DNA of 60,860 nucleotides from Candidatus Rifleibacteriota bacterium (GCA_024710355.1 JANJUX010000005.1:1-60860); one strand, 5' to 3'; positions 42,796-52,465 are shown, numbered from the stretch's first letter. Numbers and translations: made by a program. The notes: generated by a model from the sequence alone, not told the origin.

Positions 42796-43266
42796 TCAGT
42801 CGATTGGTTTTTCTGCGGCCTTTTTGGCGATTTCAGCGGCGAATTTTGCCTGGGCCTGCTTTTTGAGCTTTTCTGGCAGAACCGGGGTCCAGCTCAGGCT
42901 GAGCTTGTCGCCCTTGTATTCGCCAACCAGGCAATAATTCTTTCTTACTTCGATGGTCAGGCCATTGGCGGTAGAGGTGAACAGATAACCGTAGCGATCA
43001 CAGATACTCTTGTAAAAGTCGCTGGTCTGACCGTGGCTGGTACCGATAGAAATAACACATTCACCGATCAGTTCACGCTCAGCATCGGTAACCCTTTCGG
43101 CAAAGGGCGGCATATCGAGCTGCCTGGTCATACTGCCATCGTAAAGATTGATAAAATTCCGCTGCGTATGCCACTTATACCCGAAATAAAGCCCGACTCC
43201 ACCGAGAATCAGCAGAAAAACAATAACAATTGCCAGAAAACCGCGATTGTTGTGCCGTAATTTCAT
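42796..43266 (-). CDS. Hypothetical single-pass membrane protein
   Basis: 156 residues. One membrane segment (about 10-29) is followed by an extracytoplasmic domain with two cysteines (GECVISIGTS, KSICDRYGY) and a charged C-terminal helix. GGAGAG precedes the ATG. It is the last gene of the minus-strand operon that begins at 47972; no family is recognised. Confidence 0.65.
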   Translation of the reverse strand: MKLRHNNRGFLAIVIVFLLILGGVGLYFGYKWHTQRNFINLYDGSMTRQLDMPPFAERVTDAERELIGECVISIGTSHGQTSDFYKSICDRYGYLFTSTANGLTIEVRKNYCLVGEYKGDKLSLSWTPVLPEKLKKQAQAKFAAEIAKKAAEKPID

Positions 43267-43322
43267 TTTGGCTCTCTCCTCTACAGATACTACGGCGACC
43301 TATCGGCAAAGGAAACAATTTT

Positions 43323-44030
43323 TTACACCCGCGGATTGATTTTTTCTTCGATGATACGACCGTCTTCAAGCGTGATAATCCGGTCAGCGAGCGCCCCGAG
43401 CGCCAGGTTATGGGTGGTCACGACAATCGCCAGATTTTTTTCGGCAACCAGTCGGCGAAACAGCGCGAACACAGCCTCACCGTTAGCCTTATCGAGGTTG
43501 CCGGTCGGTTCATCGGCGATCAGAACTTTCGTATCGGCAATCAGCGCCCTGGCGATTGCCACCCGCTGCATCTGGCCGCCGCTCAACTCACGGGGAAGGT
43601 GGCCGGCACGGTTTTCGAGATCGACGAGCCTGAGCACGGCAAGCGTTTTTTCGCGATCGACGGGGCGCTGTAGAAACATCAGCGGCAGTTCGACGTTTTC
43701 TGCTACCGTCAGAGTCGGCAGCAGATGGAATTTTTGAAACACGTAGCCAAGCACACCCTGCCTGACTCCTACGAGTTCTTCTTCAGAAAGGCCTGCCACC
43801 TGACGCCCACCGACCTCGAGTTCACCGCCGTCAGGCGCATCGAGGCACGAAAGCAGATTTATCAGGGTGGTTTTACCAGATCCGGAAGGCCCGAGAATTG
43901 AAACCATTTCTCCGGGCCTGATTTCTAGATCGACCCCGTCGAGCGCCTTGATTGTCTCGATGCCACGGCGATAATGTTTTTTCAGGCCTCTGGCTTTTAT
44001 CAGCATAGCGTTGTTATTTTCAGTGTTCAT
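43323..44030 (-). CDS. ABC transporter ATP-binding protein (LolD/MacB type)
   Basis: 235 residues. It has Walker A (GPSGSGKTTLIN), signature (LSGGQMQRVAIARAL), Walker B (VLIADEPTGNLD) and the H-loop (TTHNLALG). It works with the MacB/FtsX-like permease at 44046 in a mechanotransmission-type ABC system rather than a channel transporter. AAGGAG precedes the ATG. Confidence 0.93.
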   Translation of the reverse strand: MNTENNNAMLIKARGLKKHYRRGIETIKALDGVDLEIRPGEMVSILGPSGSGKTTLINLLSCLDAPDGGELEVGGRQVAGLSEEELVGVRQGVLGYVFQKFHLLPTLTVAENVELPLMFLQRPVDREKTLAVLRLVDLENRAGHLPRELSGGQMQRVAIARALIADTKVLIADEPTGNLDKANGEAVFALFRRLVAEKNLAIVVTTHNLALGALADRIITLEDGRIIEEKINPRV

Positions 44031-44045
44031 GATTGAGCTCCTTGA

Positions 44046-45290
44046 TTACTCGCCTTCGCGAATCGCTTCAACCGGGCGCATCGAAGCAGCGCGCCAGGCC
44101 GGGTAAAGACCGGCAAAACAGCCAATGACTGCAGAACCGGCGAGAGCGACCAGCATCACCTGCGGCGTGATTGCTACCATCGTGCCTTTGGTGCCAAAAT
44201 CGATCAGAGATTGAATCGCCTTTTCGACAAGACTGGTGCCGGACAACGCCAGCAGCACCCCGGCCAGCCCGCCGCTCAGGCAGATTGCCATTGTTTCCAG
44301 CCAGATGATCTGGAAAATATCGCTGCGGGTCGCACCGATCGCCTTCATGATGCCGATTTCGCCGGTGCGTTCGAAAACGCTCATCAGAATCGAGTTGATG
44401 ACGCCGATTACCGCAACTATGATGGCCACGACCGCGACTGATGCGATCATTGTCTGAGCCGTTTCCACGAGACTGACGAGAGTGGTTTTAACCTGCTGCA
44501 GTCCGACGACCTGCACTTCGGGCAGTTTTGCCCAGCGCTGTTCGAACTGGCGCAACGCCAGACCCGAAAAATTCTTGAGTTTGAAACCGACGATCGTCAG
44601 CTCGGTCGGGCGGTTGAACAGGCGGCGGGCTTCTTTGATCGGCATGAAAACGGTGCCGTCATCCTGGGTGCCGGTGCGTTCGAGAACGCCGACGACCTTC
44701 AGCTCGGTCATCACCGGCTCAACCTGGCCGTGCGGGGTGATGGTGACGAAGTATGAATCACCGACTTTGCGCTGCTCGTATTCAGCCACTTCAAAACCGA
44801 GAACGACTTCGCCGGTCGAATCGTCGCTGAACCAGCGGCCGCCCTGATAACCAGGTGCCTGTGAGATTGCCAGCCAGGGCTTCATGTCGAGAAAACTGGC
44901 CGTTTCGATACCTGAAACTATCGCAAACGAAGAGCCCGCTTCGTCGCTGATTCCGGAGGCTTCCTTTTCGGCGACGCCGACGAAAATCGGGGTAATCGCA
45001 GAGATGTCGGGGTCTTTTCTGACCTCTTCATAGGTGCTGTCGGGCAGATAGAGAAGGCCGGTACCGCCCTTGAGCATCATCGTCGCCGCTTCATAGGGGC
45101 AGCCTTTCGCCATGATCATCACCTGAAAGCCGAGTTTGTCGATGCTGACATCGATCGAGCGGCGATAACCGATGTTGAAACCGATCAGACTGACCGCCAC
45201 CGCTACTGCCAGCGCGATCGCCAGAACTGTCAACCCGGTTCTCACCGGGCGCCTGAATAAATTTTTAAACGCAAATGCTATGAAGCGCAT
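44046..45290 (-). CDS. MacB/FtsX-like ABC permease
   Basis: 414 residues from the ATG at 45290 with AGGAG upstream; the open frame extends to 45362 without support. One membrane helix near the N-terminus, a large MacB periplasmic core domain, then three C-terminal helices (FtsX domain with SVFERTGEIGIMKAIGATRS). It partners the LolD-type ATPase. The downstream and upstream partners point to handling of an envelope substrate or cofactor. Confidence 0.9.
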   Translation of the reverse strand: MRFIAFAFKNLFRRPVRTGLTVLAIALAVAVAVSLIGFNIGYRRSIDVSIDKLGFQVMIMAKGCPYEAATMMLKGGTGLLYLPDSTYEEVRKDPDISAITPIFVGVAEKEASGISDEAGSSFAIVSGIETASFLDMKPWLAISQAPGYQGGRWFSDDSTGEVVLGFEVAEYEQRKVGDSYFVTITPHGQVEPVMTELKVVGVLERTGTQDDGTVFMPIKEARRLFNRPTELTIVGFKLKNFSGLALRQFEQRWAKLPEVQVVGLQQVKTTLVSLVETAQTMIASVAVVAIIVAVIGVINSILMSVFERTGEIGIMKAIGATRSDIFQIIWLETMAICLSGGLAGVLLALSGTSLVEKAIQSLIDFGTKGTMVAITPQVMLVALAGSAVIGCFAGLYPAWRAASMRPVEAIREGE

Positions 45291-45374
45291 AGATGTCTCC
45301 TGAAAAAGTGGTGTTACAAAGCGATCTCCGCATGATCCAGTCCATGTCACACATGGATTCAATAATTACCATTA

Positions 45375-45457
45375 CGTCATCCCCGTGCGTCCCCGCACGG
45401 GATAAAGAGTGGATATAAGCCCTTATCAAAGAGATTCCCGCCTCCGCGGGAATGACG
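45375..45457. repeat. 83-bp palindromic (REP/MITE-like) repeat
   Basis: Inverted ends cgtcat ... atgacg enclose two hairpins (ccccgtgcg/cgcacggg and attcccgc/gcggga). It lies in the spacer between the OB-fold gene and the MacB-like permease gene. A degenerate copy of the same length is at 12916. Confidence 0.65.
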
Positions 45458-45555
45458 GAGAACTATACAATTCTCTTGTGACAATGGCCCATCGGAAATT
45501 AAGCAATAGATATAGAACAAATCTGACAAGGCCCTGCAACAGAGCCTATTACCGG

Positions 45556-45936
45556 TCAGAAGAATTCGGCGCCGGTGCCGACCAGTTCGAGGCCGTCTTT
45601 GGTCTGCAGCAGCCGGCCTTCGACTTTGGCGCTACGCCCGACCCACTGCGGAAACTTTATACCCATATGGCCGAGCTCGATTTTAACCTGTTTGCCTGAG
45701 GCATCATCGAGATAGAACCAGCAACCCGAGCTTGGGCACTGCCTGGTGATTTTGCCCTGCATGACCACCGGTGCGTTCATGAATTTATCGGTTTCACCGT
45801 ATGCCTGCTGCATGCTGACGAGTGGCGTTTCTGCCGCAAAAGCCGCACCAAAATGGCTCGGAGTCTTAGCGGACTGCATCAACCAGAAGCCGAAACCGGC
45901 TATGAGAAGAAGCGAAATGAATAAAATCTTTTTCAT
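45556..45936 (-). CDS. Exported OB-fold-like protein (DUF4920-like)
   Basis: 126 residues with an N-terminal signal segment (LFISLLLIAGFGFWLM). The folded part (about 40-126) has the pattern VVMQGKITRQCPSSGCWFYL, then ASGKQVKIELG and a VEGRL strand, typical of small periplasmic OB-like domains. The two cysteines (CPSSGC) could bind metal or form a disulfide. It overlaps the FMN-binding-like gene by 4 nt. Confidence 0.7.
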   Translation of the reverse strand: MKKILFISLLLIAGFGFWLMQSAKTPSHFGAAFAAETPLVSMQQAYGETDKFMNAPVVMQGKITRQCPSSGCWFYLDDASGKQVKIELGHMGIKFPQWVGRSAKVEGRLLQTKDGLELVGTGAEFF

Positions 45937-46628
45937 GGCTGTTTTCCTTTGTTTTTGAGCAGTTCGGCGGTTCTCTGAAAGAACGGTTCGAACCGTCGGT
46001 TATAAATGAACATGTCGAGAAGAATCAGATTCTTGCGGACACCGCGCAGCGAAGAGGCAAAATCAGGGCCCTGGCGACCTTCACCGGCACTGGCGAGAAT
46101 TTCTCGCACCCGGTCACCCTTGTTTTCAGGCTCGGCCGCGGCAAAATAGTCGTGTTTGTAGAAATCAGCCAGGGTCAGACCATTGAAACGCCGCCGGAAA
46201 TCCCTGTTTTTGAGCGCCTTTGCTTCGGGGCTTTCGAGACGCTGAAAAAAGAAATTCACGATTTCGCCGCTTTTAGGGTCGGTGGCGAGAAAAACCTGAA
46301 TCACCCCACCCCGCCCCGGAACGTTGACGCCATGCACGATGCCGATCAGATCACTGCCCTTGAATACCGTGTAAACTGTATAAGGCGTATCGAAAGCCTC
46401 GTAGACAGGGTCCAGGTCGCTGCCAAGGCGCAGCTTGAGCTCATCATAGAGTTTCTGACCGTCAGGAAAATGTCGGAACTCGCGCACTTCCTCTTTAAAT
46501 GAGGTAACTTCGGGATAAAGAAATTTCAAATCCTGCGCCGGGTTGTTGAGCGTGCAGCCGATCGCGCCCCAGACGGTCACCGGCACAACCAGGCTGGCCA
46601 GAATTATTATCAGAACCATGTATTTCAT
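45933..46628 (-). CDS. Exported FMN-binding-domain-like protein
   Basis: 231 residues with a signal peptide (MVLIIILASLVVPVTVWGA). The middle (about 85-160) reads like an FMN_bind domain: SDLIGIVHGVNVPGRGGVIQ and ATDPKSGEIVNFFFQRLESP. The flavinylation motif (S/T)GAT is not obvious, so flavin may be bound non-covalently or not at all. Together with the neighbouring exported OB-fold protein and beta-barrel it suggests an envelope redox or metal-handling system (inference). Confidence 0.75.
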   Translation of the reverse strand: MKYMVLIIILASLVVPVTVWGAIGCTLNNPAQDLKFLYPEVTSFKEEVREFRHFPDGQKLYDELKLRLGSDLDPVYEAFDTPYTVYTVFKGSDLIGIVHGVNVPGRGGVIQVFLATDPKSGEIVNFFFQRLESPEAKALKNRDFRRRFNGLTLADFYKHDYFAAAEPENKGDRVREILASAGEGRQGPDFASSLRGVRKNLILLDMFIYNRRFEPFFQRTAELLKNKGKQP

Positions 46629-46760
46629 ATCAAACTCCTTGCTGTTTCTCTGCTACAAAGCTTTTCAAGCTGTCAGCAGCAGTTCGTTTTTAACCGCATT
46701 GAATTAACCGGTCCGACGGCCCGGTCTGTAAGGGGTTGTTTAACCGATTCGGCGCGTTGA

Positions 46761-47972
46761 TTACCAGTAGCGGTAGTATTGCAGGCTGGTGATGGTATCT
46801 TTGGCGCCACCGCCCTGAACGGCCAGCTTCTGTTCGACGTTCAGCTTCACCCATTCAAGGTTGGCGTTGCCGATGTCGTTTTTCATATACCAGGTCAGTT
46901 CGCCAATCAGCGATTCATCGGTTTCATGGTGGCCGATTTCCTGCCAGAAGCGGCGATACTGGGTTGCCCAGCCAAAGCGCCGGTCGCGGCGCAGAAAATC
47001 GACCTGGTAGAGCTGAGTGAAAACATCGTCGGTTTCATCGCGACCACCGCTCAATTCGCTCGTCAGCGACAGGCGGCCACCGGGCACTGCGAAGCCGTAG
47101 CGCCCGTCAAGACCAATTCGCTGAGTGTCGACGAGTTTGCCGCGATCGGCCTGCATCATGACGTTGTGACTGCGCATTACCGAGTGTTTTGAAATACGCT
47201 CACCGGCGATCAAAGAAAGCCCGCCTTCAAGCCCATGGTCGTAGAGATAGCGGTTGGCGAGGCTCAATCTGGCACCGACAAGCCCTTTCTGGCCTTTGTC
47301 GATCAGATCGTAACCCGAACCGAGCATATAATAGAGGTCATAGTTAAGATTTCGGTTCACAGAGCCCCAGAAACCAGCATACCAGTCGCGCTCGAAGCCA
47401 AAGTTACGGTCATTCGACAGCTGCAGAATGGTGGCGTGCGTGTCGGTCTGCAGGTTAAGGCCGAAGGGCAGATAGAAGCGCCCGAAACGGAAATTGAAGC
47501 GGCCAAGGTTGCGGGCCCGCTGTTCGGCAGGCATCCATGTATTGAGGGCATTGTAGAGATCGACATAAAAGTTGTGGTATTCGAAAAACACCTGATTTCT
47601 GGGTTCACCTTCCATGTCGTTGATAACCGGCGTGAAGTTCTTCCTGAAAACCAGGCGGGTCTGCAGATTGAAGCTGCTCGTGGTCGAGACCTCATTCGCA
47701 AACTTTTTCAGAATTTCGAAACCGTAAGAATGCCGGTGATAGGGGCGATGGTCGGCCTCGGCACCAGAATTAAACGAGAACTGTGTCAAAATTTCATTTT
47801 TAAAAAAGTAACTGCCTCTGGCGCCACCGCCATCGATGCTCAGGCTTGCTACTTCCTGAGTAACCGGTTTGAGATCTGCAAATGGGTCACCAGCCTGTGC
47901 TCTGCCTTCAGACGTAATCAGAGCTGCCTGAAGAACAATCAGAACTGCAGTTAATAAGATCTTTTTAGTCAC
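46761..47972 (-). CDS. Outer-membrane beta-barrel protein
   Basis: 403 residues from a GTG with GGAGG 4 nt upstream. A signal peptide (KILLTAVLIVLQAALITSEG region, ending near GRAQA) is followed by alternating aromatic/polar strands (FNFRFGRFYLPFGLNLQT, RYGFAVPGGRLSLTSELSGG) and a C-terminal YYRYW, the aromatic end used by the BAM complex. No channel family is certain. It is the first gene behind a sigma-54 promoter. Confidence 0.8.
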   Translation of the reverse strand: MTKKILLTAVLIVLQAALITSEGRAQAGDPFADLKPVTQEVASLSIDGGGARGSYFFKNEILTQFSFNSGAEADHRPYHRHSYGFEILKKFANEVSTTSSFNLQTRLVFRKNFTPVINDMEGEPRNQVFFEYHNFYVDLYNALNTWMPAEQRARNLGRFNFRFGRFYLPFGLNLQTDTHATILQLSNDRNFGFERDWYAGFWGSVNRNLNYDLYYMLGSGYDLIDKGQKGLVGARLSLANRYLYDHGLEGGLSLIAGERISKHSVMRSHNVMMQADRGKLVDTQRIGLDGRYGFAVPGGRLSLTSELSGGRDETDDVFTQLYQVDFLRRDRRFGWATQYRRFWQEIGHHETDESLIGELTWYMKNDIGNANLEWVKLNVEQKLAVQGGGAKDTITSLQYYRYW

Positions 47973-47999
47973 AATGCCTCCAGATTTCGTTTCACAGTA

Positions 48000-48013
48000 A
48001 GATTGGCCAATCT
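48000..48013. promoter_or_regulatory. 14-bp palindrome in the beta-barrel gene leader
   Basis: agattggccaatct, perfectly symmetric, just after the predicted start of transcription and 28 nt before the GTG. It may be an operator or RNA hairpin. Confidence 0.4.
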
Positions 48014-48026
48014 CATATCTTTGTAG

Positions 48027-48043
48027 AGCAAAATTGATGCCAG
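48027..48043 (-). promoter_or_regulatory. Sigma-54 (-24/-12) promoter
   Basis: On the minus strand CTGGCATCAATTTTGCT: GG and GC are separated by exactly 10 nt, matching TGGCAC-N5-TTGCW closely. It faces the beta-barrel operon and lies directly next to an NtrC-family activator gene. Confidence 0.8.
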
Positions 48044-48050
48044 GTCAAAA

Positions 48051-49427
48051 TCAGCCGGAATAACTGGCTGAAGGAATGCCCAGCCGCTTCATTTTATAGC
48101 GCAGAGTTCTCTCATTTATACCCAGCTGACGTGCGGCTTCAGACTGATTGCCGCCGGTTTCATGCAATGCCTGACTTATACAGTTTTTTTCAAGAGTATC
48201 GATTTTTTCCTGAAGAGAACCCGAAGCCGGCTTATCAACAGCCTCGACAAAATTGTCGAATTCAGCTGGCAACTCATCAGCAGCGATTTCAGGCTCGGCA
48301 GTTATCAGAAACAGGCGTTCGACAAGGTTTTCAAGCTCTCTGACATTCCCTGGCCATGAATAAGCCTGCAGGGCGCGCATGGCGGCAGCAGAAAACTGCT
48401 TTGCAGGCAGGCGATACTTTTCTGCCAGACGCTGCAGCTTCGCATTGACGAACAGCGGAATATCGGAAGCTCTGGCACGCAAAGGCGGCAGCTGAACCGG
48501 AATTACCGCCAGGCGGTAATAGAGATCCTCGCGAAAAGTACCTTTTCGCACCATTTCCTGCAGGTCGCGATTGGTAGCCGCGACCCAGCGGATATCGGCT
48601 TTCTGCAGTTTATTGGCGCCAACCCGGCTAAATTCCCCCGACTGAATGACGCGCAGCAGCTTCGGCTGCAGGTTTAACGGCAGCTCGGCGATTTCGTCGA
48701 GAAAAAGGGTGCCACCGTCTGCGTCTTCGATACGACCTTTTCTGGCTGCATCTGCACCTGTGAAAGCGCCCTGGACATGGCCAAAAAATTCGCTTTCAAG
48801 AAGGTTTTCTGGGATTGCTCCGCAGTTTACCGCAATAAAGGCACCGCGGGCTCTCTGACTTTTGGCGTGCAGCAGGCGTGCCAGCACTTCCTTGCCGGTT
48901 CCGGATTCGCCAAGAAAAAGAACTGACGCATCACTGGGGGCAACCCGGTCAATAAGATCGAGCACGGCTTTAAACGCCTGACTTCTGCCAATGACCTCTG
49001 GACCAGGAACGACCCTTGCCAGCTCTGCCTTCAGCTGGCGATTTTCGGCGCGCAGCACAACTTTTTCGGCAATCGCCCTGATTTTTGCTTCGAGCCAGGC
49101 CAGATTGACCGGCTTTTCGAAATAATCGACGGCGCCGATTTTGATTGCCTCAACTGCAGAACCAACCGACGCATAGGCGGTCACGAGAATTACTTCGGTA
49201 TCGGCATCGAGAGCTTTTATCTGCCTGAGAAAACTCAGACCGTCGATGCCCGGCATGCGCATGTCGGTTATTACCAGATGAAAAACTTCTTTTTTCAGAA
49301 GTTCGAGAGCATCTTCAGGGTTGATGCTCACCTGTGTCCGGTGCCCCATGCGGCCGACGGCTTCGGCCAGAAGCTGTGCCTGCCTTGCATCATCATCGAC
49401 AACAAGAATAGAAAGCCTTCTGCTCAC
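48051..49427 (-). CDS. Sigma-54-dependent response regulator (NtrC family)
   Basis: 458 residues. A receiver (about 5-120, phospho-acceptor D55 in LVITDMRMPG) precedes an AAA+ domain with Walker A (GESGTGKEV), GAFTGA for sigma-54 contact and Walker B (GGTLFLDEI). The C-terminal Fis-type HTH is NQSEAARQLGINERTLRYKM. It is phosphorylated by the kinase at 49424, which it overlaps by 4 nt. Its most likely target is the -24/-12 promoter immediately downstream at 48027. Confidence 0.94.
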   Translation of the reverse strand: MSRRLSILVVDDDARQAQLLAEAVGRMGHRTQVSINPEDALELLKKEVFHLVITDMRMPGIDGLSFLRQIKALDADTEVILVTAYASVGSAVEAIKIGAVDYFEKPVNLAWLEAKIRAIAEKVVLRAENRQLKAELARVVPGPEVIGRSQAFKAVLDLIDRVAPSDASVLFLGESGTGKEVLARLLHAKSQRARGAFIAVNCGAIPENLLESEFFGHVQGAFTGADAARKGRIEDADGGTLFLDEIAELPLNLQPKLLRVIQSGEFSRVGANKLQKADIRWVAATNRDLQEMVRKGTFREDLYYRLAVIPVQLPPLRARASDIPLFVNAKLQRLAEKYRLPAKQFSAAAMRALQAYSWPGNVRELENLVERLFLITAEPEIAADELPAEFDNFVEAVDKPASGSLQEKIDTLEKNCISQALHETGGNQSEAARQLGINERTLRYKMKRLGIPSASYSG

Positions 49428-50974
49428 GATTCTGACTCCAGGGGAAGAAAAATCTCAAACGCGGTTTCAGCAACGGCTGAATTCACCATAATTCTACCAC
49501 CATGGGCGATGCAAATTCTCTGACAATTATAAAGCCCGAGACCAAATCCATCGGCTCTGGTGGTATTGCCTGGAACAAACAGCCCGGCGAGAGTTTCTTC
49601 GGAAATCTGTGGCCCGTTGTTACTGACCGTCAGATACCCCCCGGAAACATCTGTTTTCGCAGAAAGTCCGATTTTAGTGGCACCGGCCTGAACTGCGTTC
49701 AGCATCAGGTTCCAGACCACCTGCCGCATCTGGTCGGGATCGAGCATCAGGCTTGCCGATTCATCTGCGGCAATTTCAATCCTGGCATTCCCGGTGTGCA
49801 TCTGAAAAGCGTCGACAATTGTCTGCAGCCAGCTTTTGATCGGAATCGCCCGTTTATGGACAACTATCGGTCTTCCGGCCTGCATCAGATCACGAATCAT
49901 CTGATCAGCCTGACGAATGGTCTGTTCGAGGAGTTCAAATCTTTTTTCAAGCTTCTCATTCTGGCAGCCTTCGGCAAAATCAGCCCGCATCGCGCTTACC
50001 GTCAGATTCATGGCATTCAGAGGGTTGCGGACCTCATGCGCGACTGCCGCAACCACGCGACCGAAGCCCTCGATGCGGCGGCGCGTATCTTCGGCATGGC
50101 GCTTTTCTTCAAGCAGTTCAGACTGCCTTTTCAGACGGCCCTGCAGCAGCTTCAGCCCAACCAGGGAAAAGAAGCATGACGCAAAGATGGCGATAAAACC
50201 GGTATCACGAAGATTCTCGACCGCCGGGTCGTTCAGCGAAACTTCGAAACGTCCGAGCGGCACACCCCGCAGCAGAAATTCCCGGCTGGTGACTACTCCG
50301 CCGACTGCATTGCCGGCAGCAGCATCTCCGAGCAGCGATCGGCCATTTTCATCGACCAGATCGAGGCGGGCGACTCCTGGATACTCGCGAAATCTCTTGA
50401 TAAGAGGTACCAGCCCGACGTTCTTTTCAAAACCAAGCACAAAATCAACGCCGGTCAGCAGGCGCAGGGCCCCGCCATCAGGCATTTTTCTGGCAATGCC
50501 AAAAGCGTCGGTTTCGCAGAAAACGCCTGAACTGAAGCCAAACACGTGCTCGGTTTTGCTGCCTTCGATAATATCGTGGCAGCCATAATCAGGGGGAAGA
50601 TCAGAGCCGATGAGATCCGGATCATCGGCAACCCTGACCTTGCCAAAGCGGTCGTAGATGCTGATAGCCTTCAGGTCATGTTTCTGGCGAAGGGCTTCAA
50701 GCCATTCATTGCTGACAAGACCGGCAGGCGCGGAGGCAACCTGGTCGGCAATCTGGCGCAGACTGGCGACAATACCCTCTTCAAGATAATGACTGGCCTG
50801 CAGAGTCTGTTCTGTACTAGAAGTCAGGGATGCGAGAAAAAGTTCAGCCTTTTCTGAAAGCAGCACAGAAGTCAGTCGTGAAAAGGAAACCGCGAGCCAG
50901 AGATGAAAAATCAGGGCGAGAACGCCGGCATAAACCCACCAGCGGTCGCCCGCGGGCTTCAAATCAACGCTCAT
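49424..50974 (-). CDS. Membrane sensor histidine kinase
   Basis: 516 residues. Two membrane helices (about 13-33 and 255-275) bracket a periplasmic Cache-like domain (about 40-250, with IYDRFGKVRVADD). HisKA has the phospho-acceptor in VAAVAHEVRNPLNAM, and HATPase has NLMLNAVQAG and GFGLGLYNCQRI. A short helix links TM2 to HisKA; no HAMP is clear. It is the first gene of the two-component pair. Confidence 0.92.
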   Translation of the reverse strand: MSVDLKPAGDRWWVYAGVLALIFHLWLAVSFSRLTSVLLSEKAELFLASLTSSTEQTLQASHYLEEGIVASLRQIADQVASAPAGLVSNEWLEALRQKHDLKAISIYDRFGKVRVADDPDLIGSDLPPDYGCHDIIEGSKTEHVFGFSSGVFCETDAFGIARKMPDGGALRLLTGVDFVLGFEKNVGLVPLIKRFREYPGVARLDLVDENGRSLLGDAAAGNAVGGVVTSREFLLRGVPLGRFEVSLNDPAVENLRDTGFIAIFASCFFSLVGLKLLQGRLKRQSELLEEKRHAEDTRRRIEGFGRVVAAVAHEVRNPLNAMNLTVSAMRADFAEGCQNEKLEKRFELLEQTIRQADQMIRDLMQAGRPIVVHKRAIPIKSWLQTIVDAFQMHTGNARIEIAADESASLMLDPDQMRQVVWNLMLNAVQAGATKIGLSAKTDVSGGYLTVSNNGPQISEETLAGLFVPGNTTRADGFGLGLYNCQRICIAHGGRIMVNSAVAETAFEIFLPLESES

Positions 50975-51017
50975 AGTATTGTTGCCTCACAGGAATGCTT
51001 TGCGGCAGAAGACGTTT

Positions 51018-51974
51018 TCAGATGCCCTCAAAAAGGGCAGTGCTGATATAGCGCTCGCCCGAATCGGGGAAAATGGTGACGATGGTTTTGCCGGCATTCT
51101 CGGGTTTCTGCGCCAGCCGGGCCGCCACTGCCATCGCGGCGCCGCACGAAATGCCGCAGGTAATGCCCTCTTCGCGATGCAGGCGGCGGGCAAATTCGAT
51201 CGCTTCTTCGTTGGTAACCTGGGCGATTTCGTCAACCAGGCTAAGGTCGAGAGTCTCGGGTTTGAAACCGGCGCCGATGCCCTGAATCTTGTGCGGGCCT
51301 GGTTTCGGGGTTTCACCGGCGCGAATCGCAGTCAGCACCGGAGAAGCAGTCGGCTCGACGGCCACTGAATGCAGCGGCAGCCCTTTCCCCTGCTTGAGGT
51401 AGCGGCTGACGCCGCTGATGGTGCCGCCGGTGCCAACGCCGGCCACGAAGATATCGATCTTGCCGTGGGTGTCATTGAAGATTTCCGGGCCGGTTGTCTT
51501 GTAATGAATCTCTGGATTGGCCGGGTTTTTGAACTGCTGTGGGCTGAAGAATTTTTTCGGGTCGGTGGCCACGAGGCGCTCGGCTTCTTCGATTGCGCCC
51601 TTCATGCCTTTGGCGCCTTCGGTAAGAATCAGCTGGGCGCCGAATGCCGCGAGCATGCGGCGACGCTCGATCGACATAGTGTCCGGCATTGTCAGAATCA
51701 GCGGGTAACCTCTGGCGGCGCAGACAAAAGCCAGGCCGATGCCGGTGTTGCCGCTGGTCGGCTCGACAATTGTCACATCGCGGCTGCCGGGGGTCAGAAT
51801 GCCTTTCTTTTCGGCATCCCAGATCATCGAGGCGGCAATGCGGCATTTTACGGAATAGGCGGGGTTGCGGCCCTCGATTTTGGCGAGAACCGTTGCCGGG
51901 AAACCGCGGGTAATATTGTTAATGCGCACCAGCGGGGTATTACCGATACTCAGACTGTTATCTTCGAAAAACAT
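51018..51974 (-). CDS. cysK: Cysteine synthase (O-acetylserine sulfhydrylase)
   Basis: 318 residues, the usual size. The PLP lysine is K43 ([11 protein letters not shown]). The substrate loop [12 protein letters not shown] and the phosphate-binding [10 protein letters not shown] are present. It makes cysteine from O-acetylserine and sulfide. It lies 12 nt after an Rrf2-type regulator gene, which probably controls it. Confidence 0.94.
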   Translation of the reverse strand: MFFEDNSLSIGNTPLVRINNITRGFPATVLAKIEGRNPAYSVKCRIAASMIWDAEKKGILTPGSRDVTIVEPTSGNTGIGLAFVCAARGYPLILTMPDTMSIERRRMLAAFGAQLILTEGAKGMKGAIEEAERLVATDPKKFFSPQQFKNPANPEIHYKTTGPEIFNDTHGKIDIFVAGVGTGGTISGVSRYLKQGKGLPLHSVAVEPTASPVLTAIRAGETPKPGPHKIQGIGAGFKPETLDLSLVDEIAQVTNEEAIEFARRLHREEGITCGISCGAAMAVAARLAQKPENAGKTIVTIFPDSGERYISTALFEGI

Positions 51975-51986
51975 CTGCTTTCTCCT

Positions 51987-52427
51987 TTAAATCTGATAGT
52001 CATGCCGCGCCTGAAGCGCCTGCTCGTGTTTCGACACCAGTTGGTCGAGAGTGATTTCTTTCAGGGTATCTTCTACCGCCCGGTTAAGCTTTTCCCAGAC
52101 TTCGCGGGCGACGCATTCGAAGGTGCGAGTGCAGCTTTCGCCACCGGCGGCGCAGTCGACCACCCTGATTTTTCCTTCGAGGGCATCGACAATCTGAAGA
52201 ACATTGATCTCGGCCGGCGGCCGCGCCAGCAGATAGCCACCGTTCGGGCCGCGGGCAGCGGTTATCAGGCCGGCATCTCTGAGGGTCTTTACCAGCAGGT
52301 GGATATAGTTCGCTGAAATCTGCTGATTCTGGGCAATAGCGTCGGCAATCACTGCTTTGCGGCCGTAATTCAGAGCCAGTTCCAGCATTATGCGCAGTCC
52401 GTACCGGCCTTTCGTCGACATTTTCAT
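51987..52427 (-). CDS. Rrf2-family regulator with cysteine cluster (IscR/CymR-like)
   Basis: 146 residues from the ATG at 52427 (GGTAAG upstream; the frame is open to 52448). It has a winged HTH (MSTKGRYGLRIMLELALNYG, then GPNGGYLLARPP). Three cysteines (DCAAGGESCTRTFEC, spacing C-x6-C-x5-C) resemble the [2Fe-2S] ligands of IscR, so it may sense Fe-S or cysteine status. It is co-transcribed with cysK and probably autoregulated through the palindrome at 52466. Confidence 0.9.
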   Translation of the reverse strand: MKMSTKGRYGLRIMLELALNYGRKAVIADAIAQNQQISANYIHLLVKTLRDAGLITAARGPNGGYLLARPPAEINVLQIVDALEGKIRVVDCAAGGESCTRTFECVAREVWEKLNRAVEDTLKEITLDQLVSKHEQALQARHDYQI

Positions 52428-52465
52428 TTGCTTACCCTTATCCGACAAACAAACTTAAGTTTTTA

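Noticed and set aside
47235..47954. Long plus-strand open frame opposite the beta-barrel gene
   Set aside because: It lies antisense to a protein with a signal peptide and barrel features, and has no ribosome-binding site or recognisable domain.
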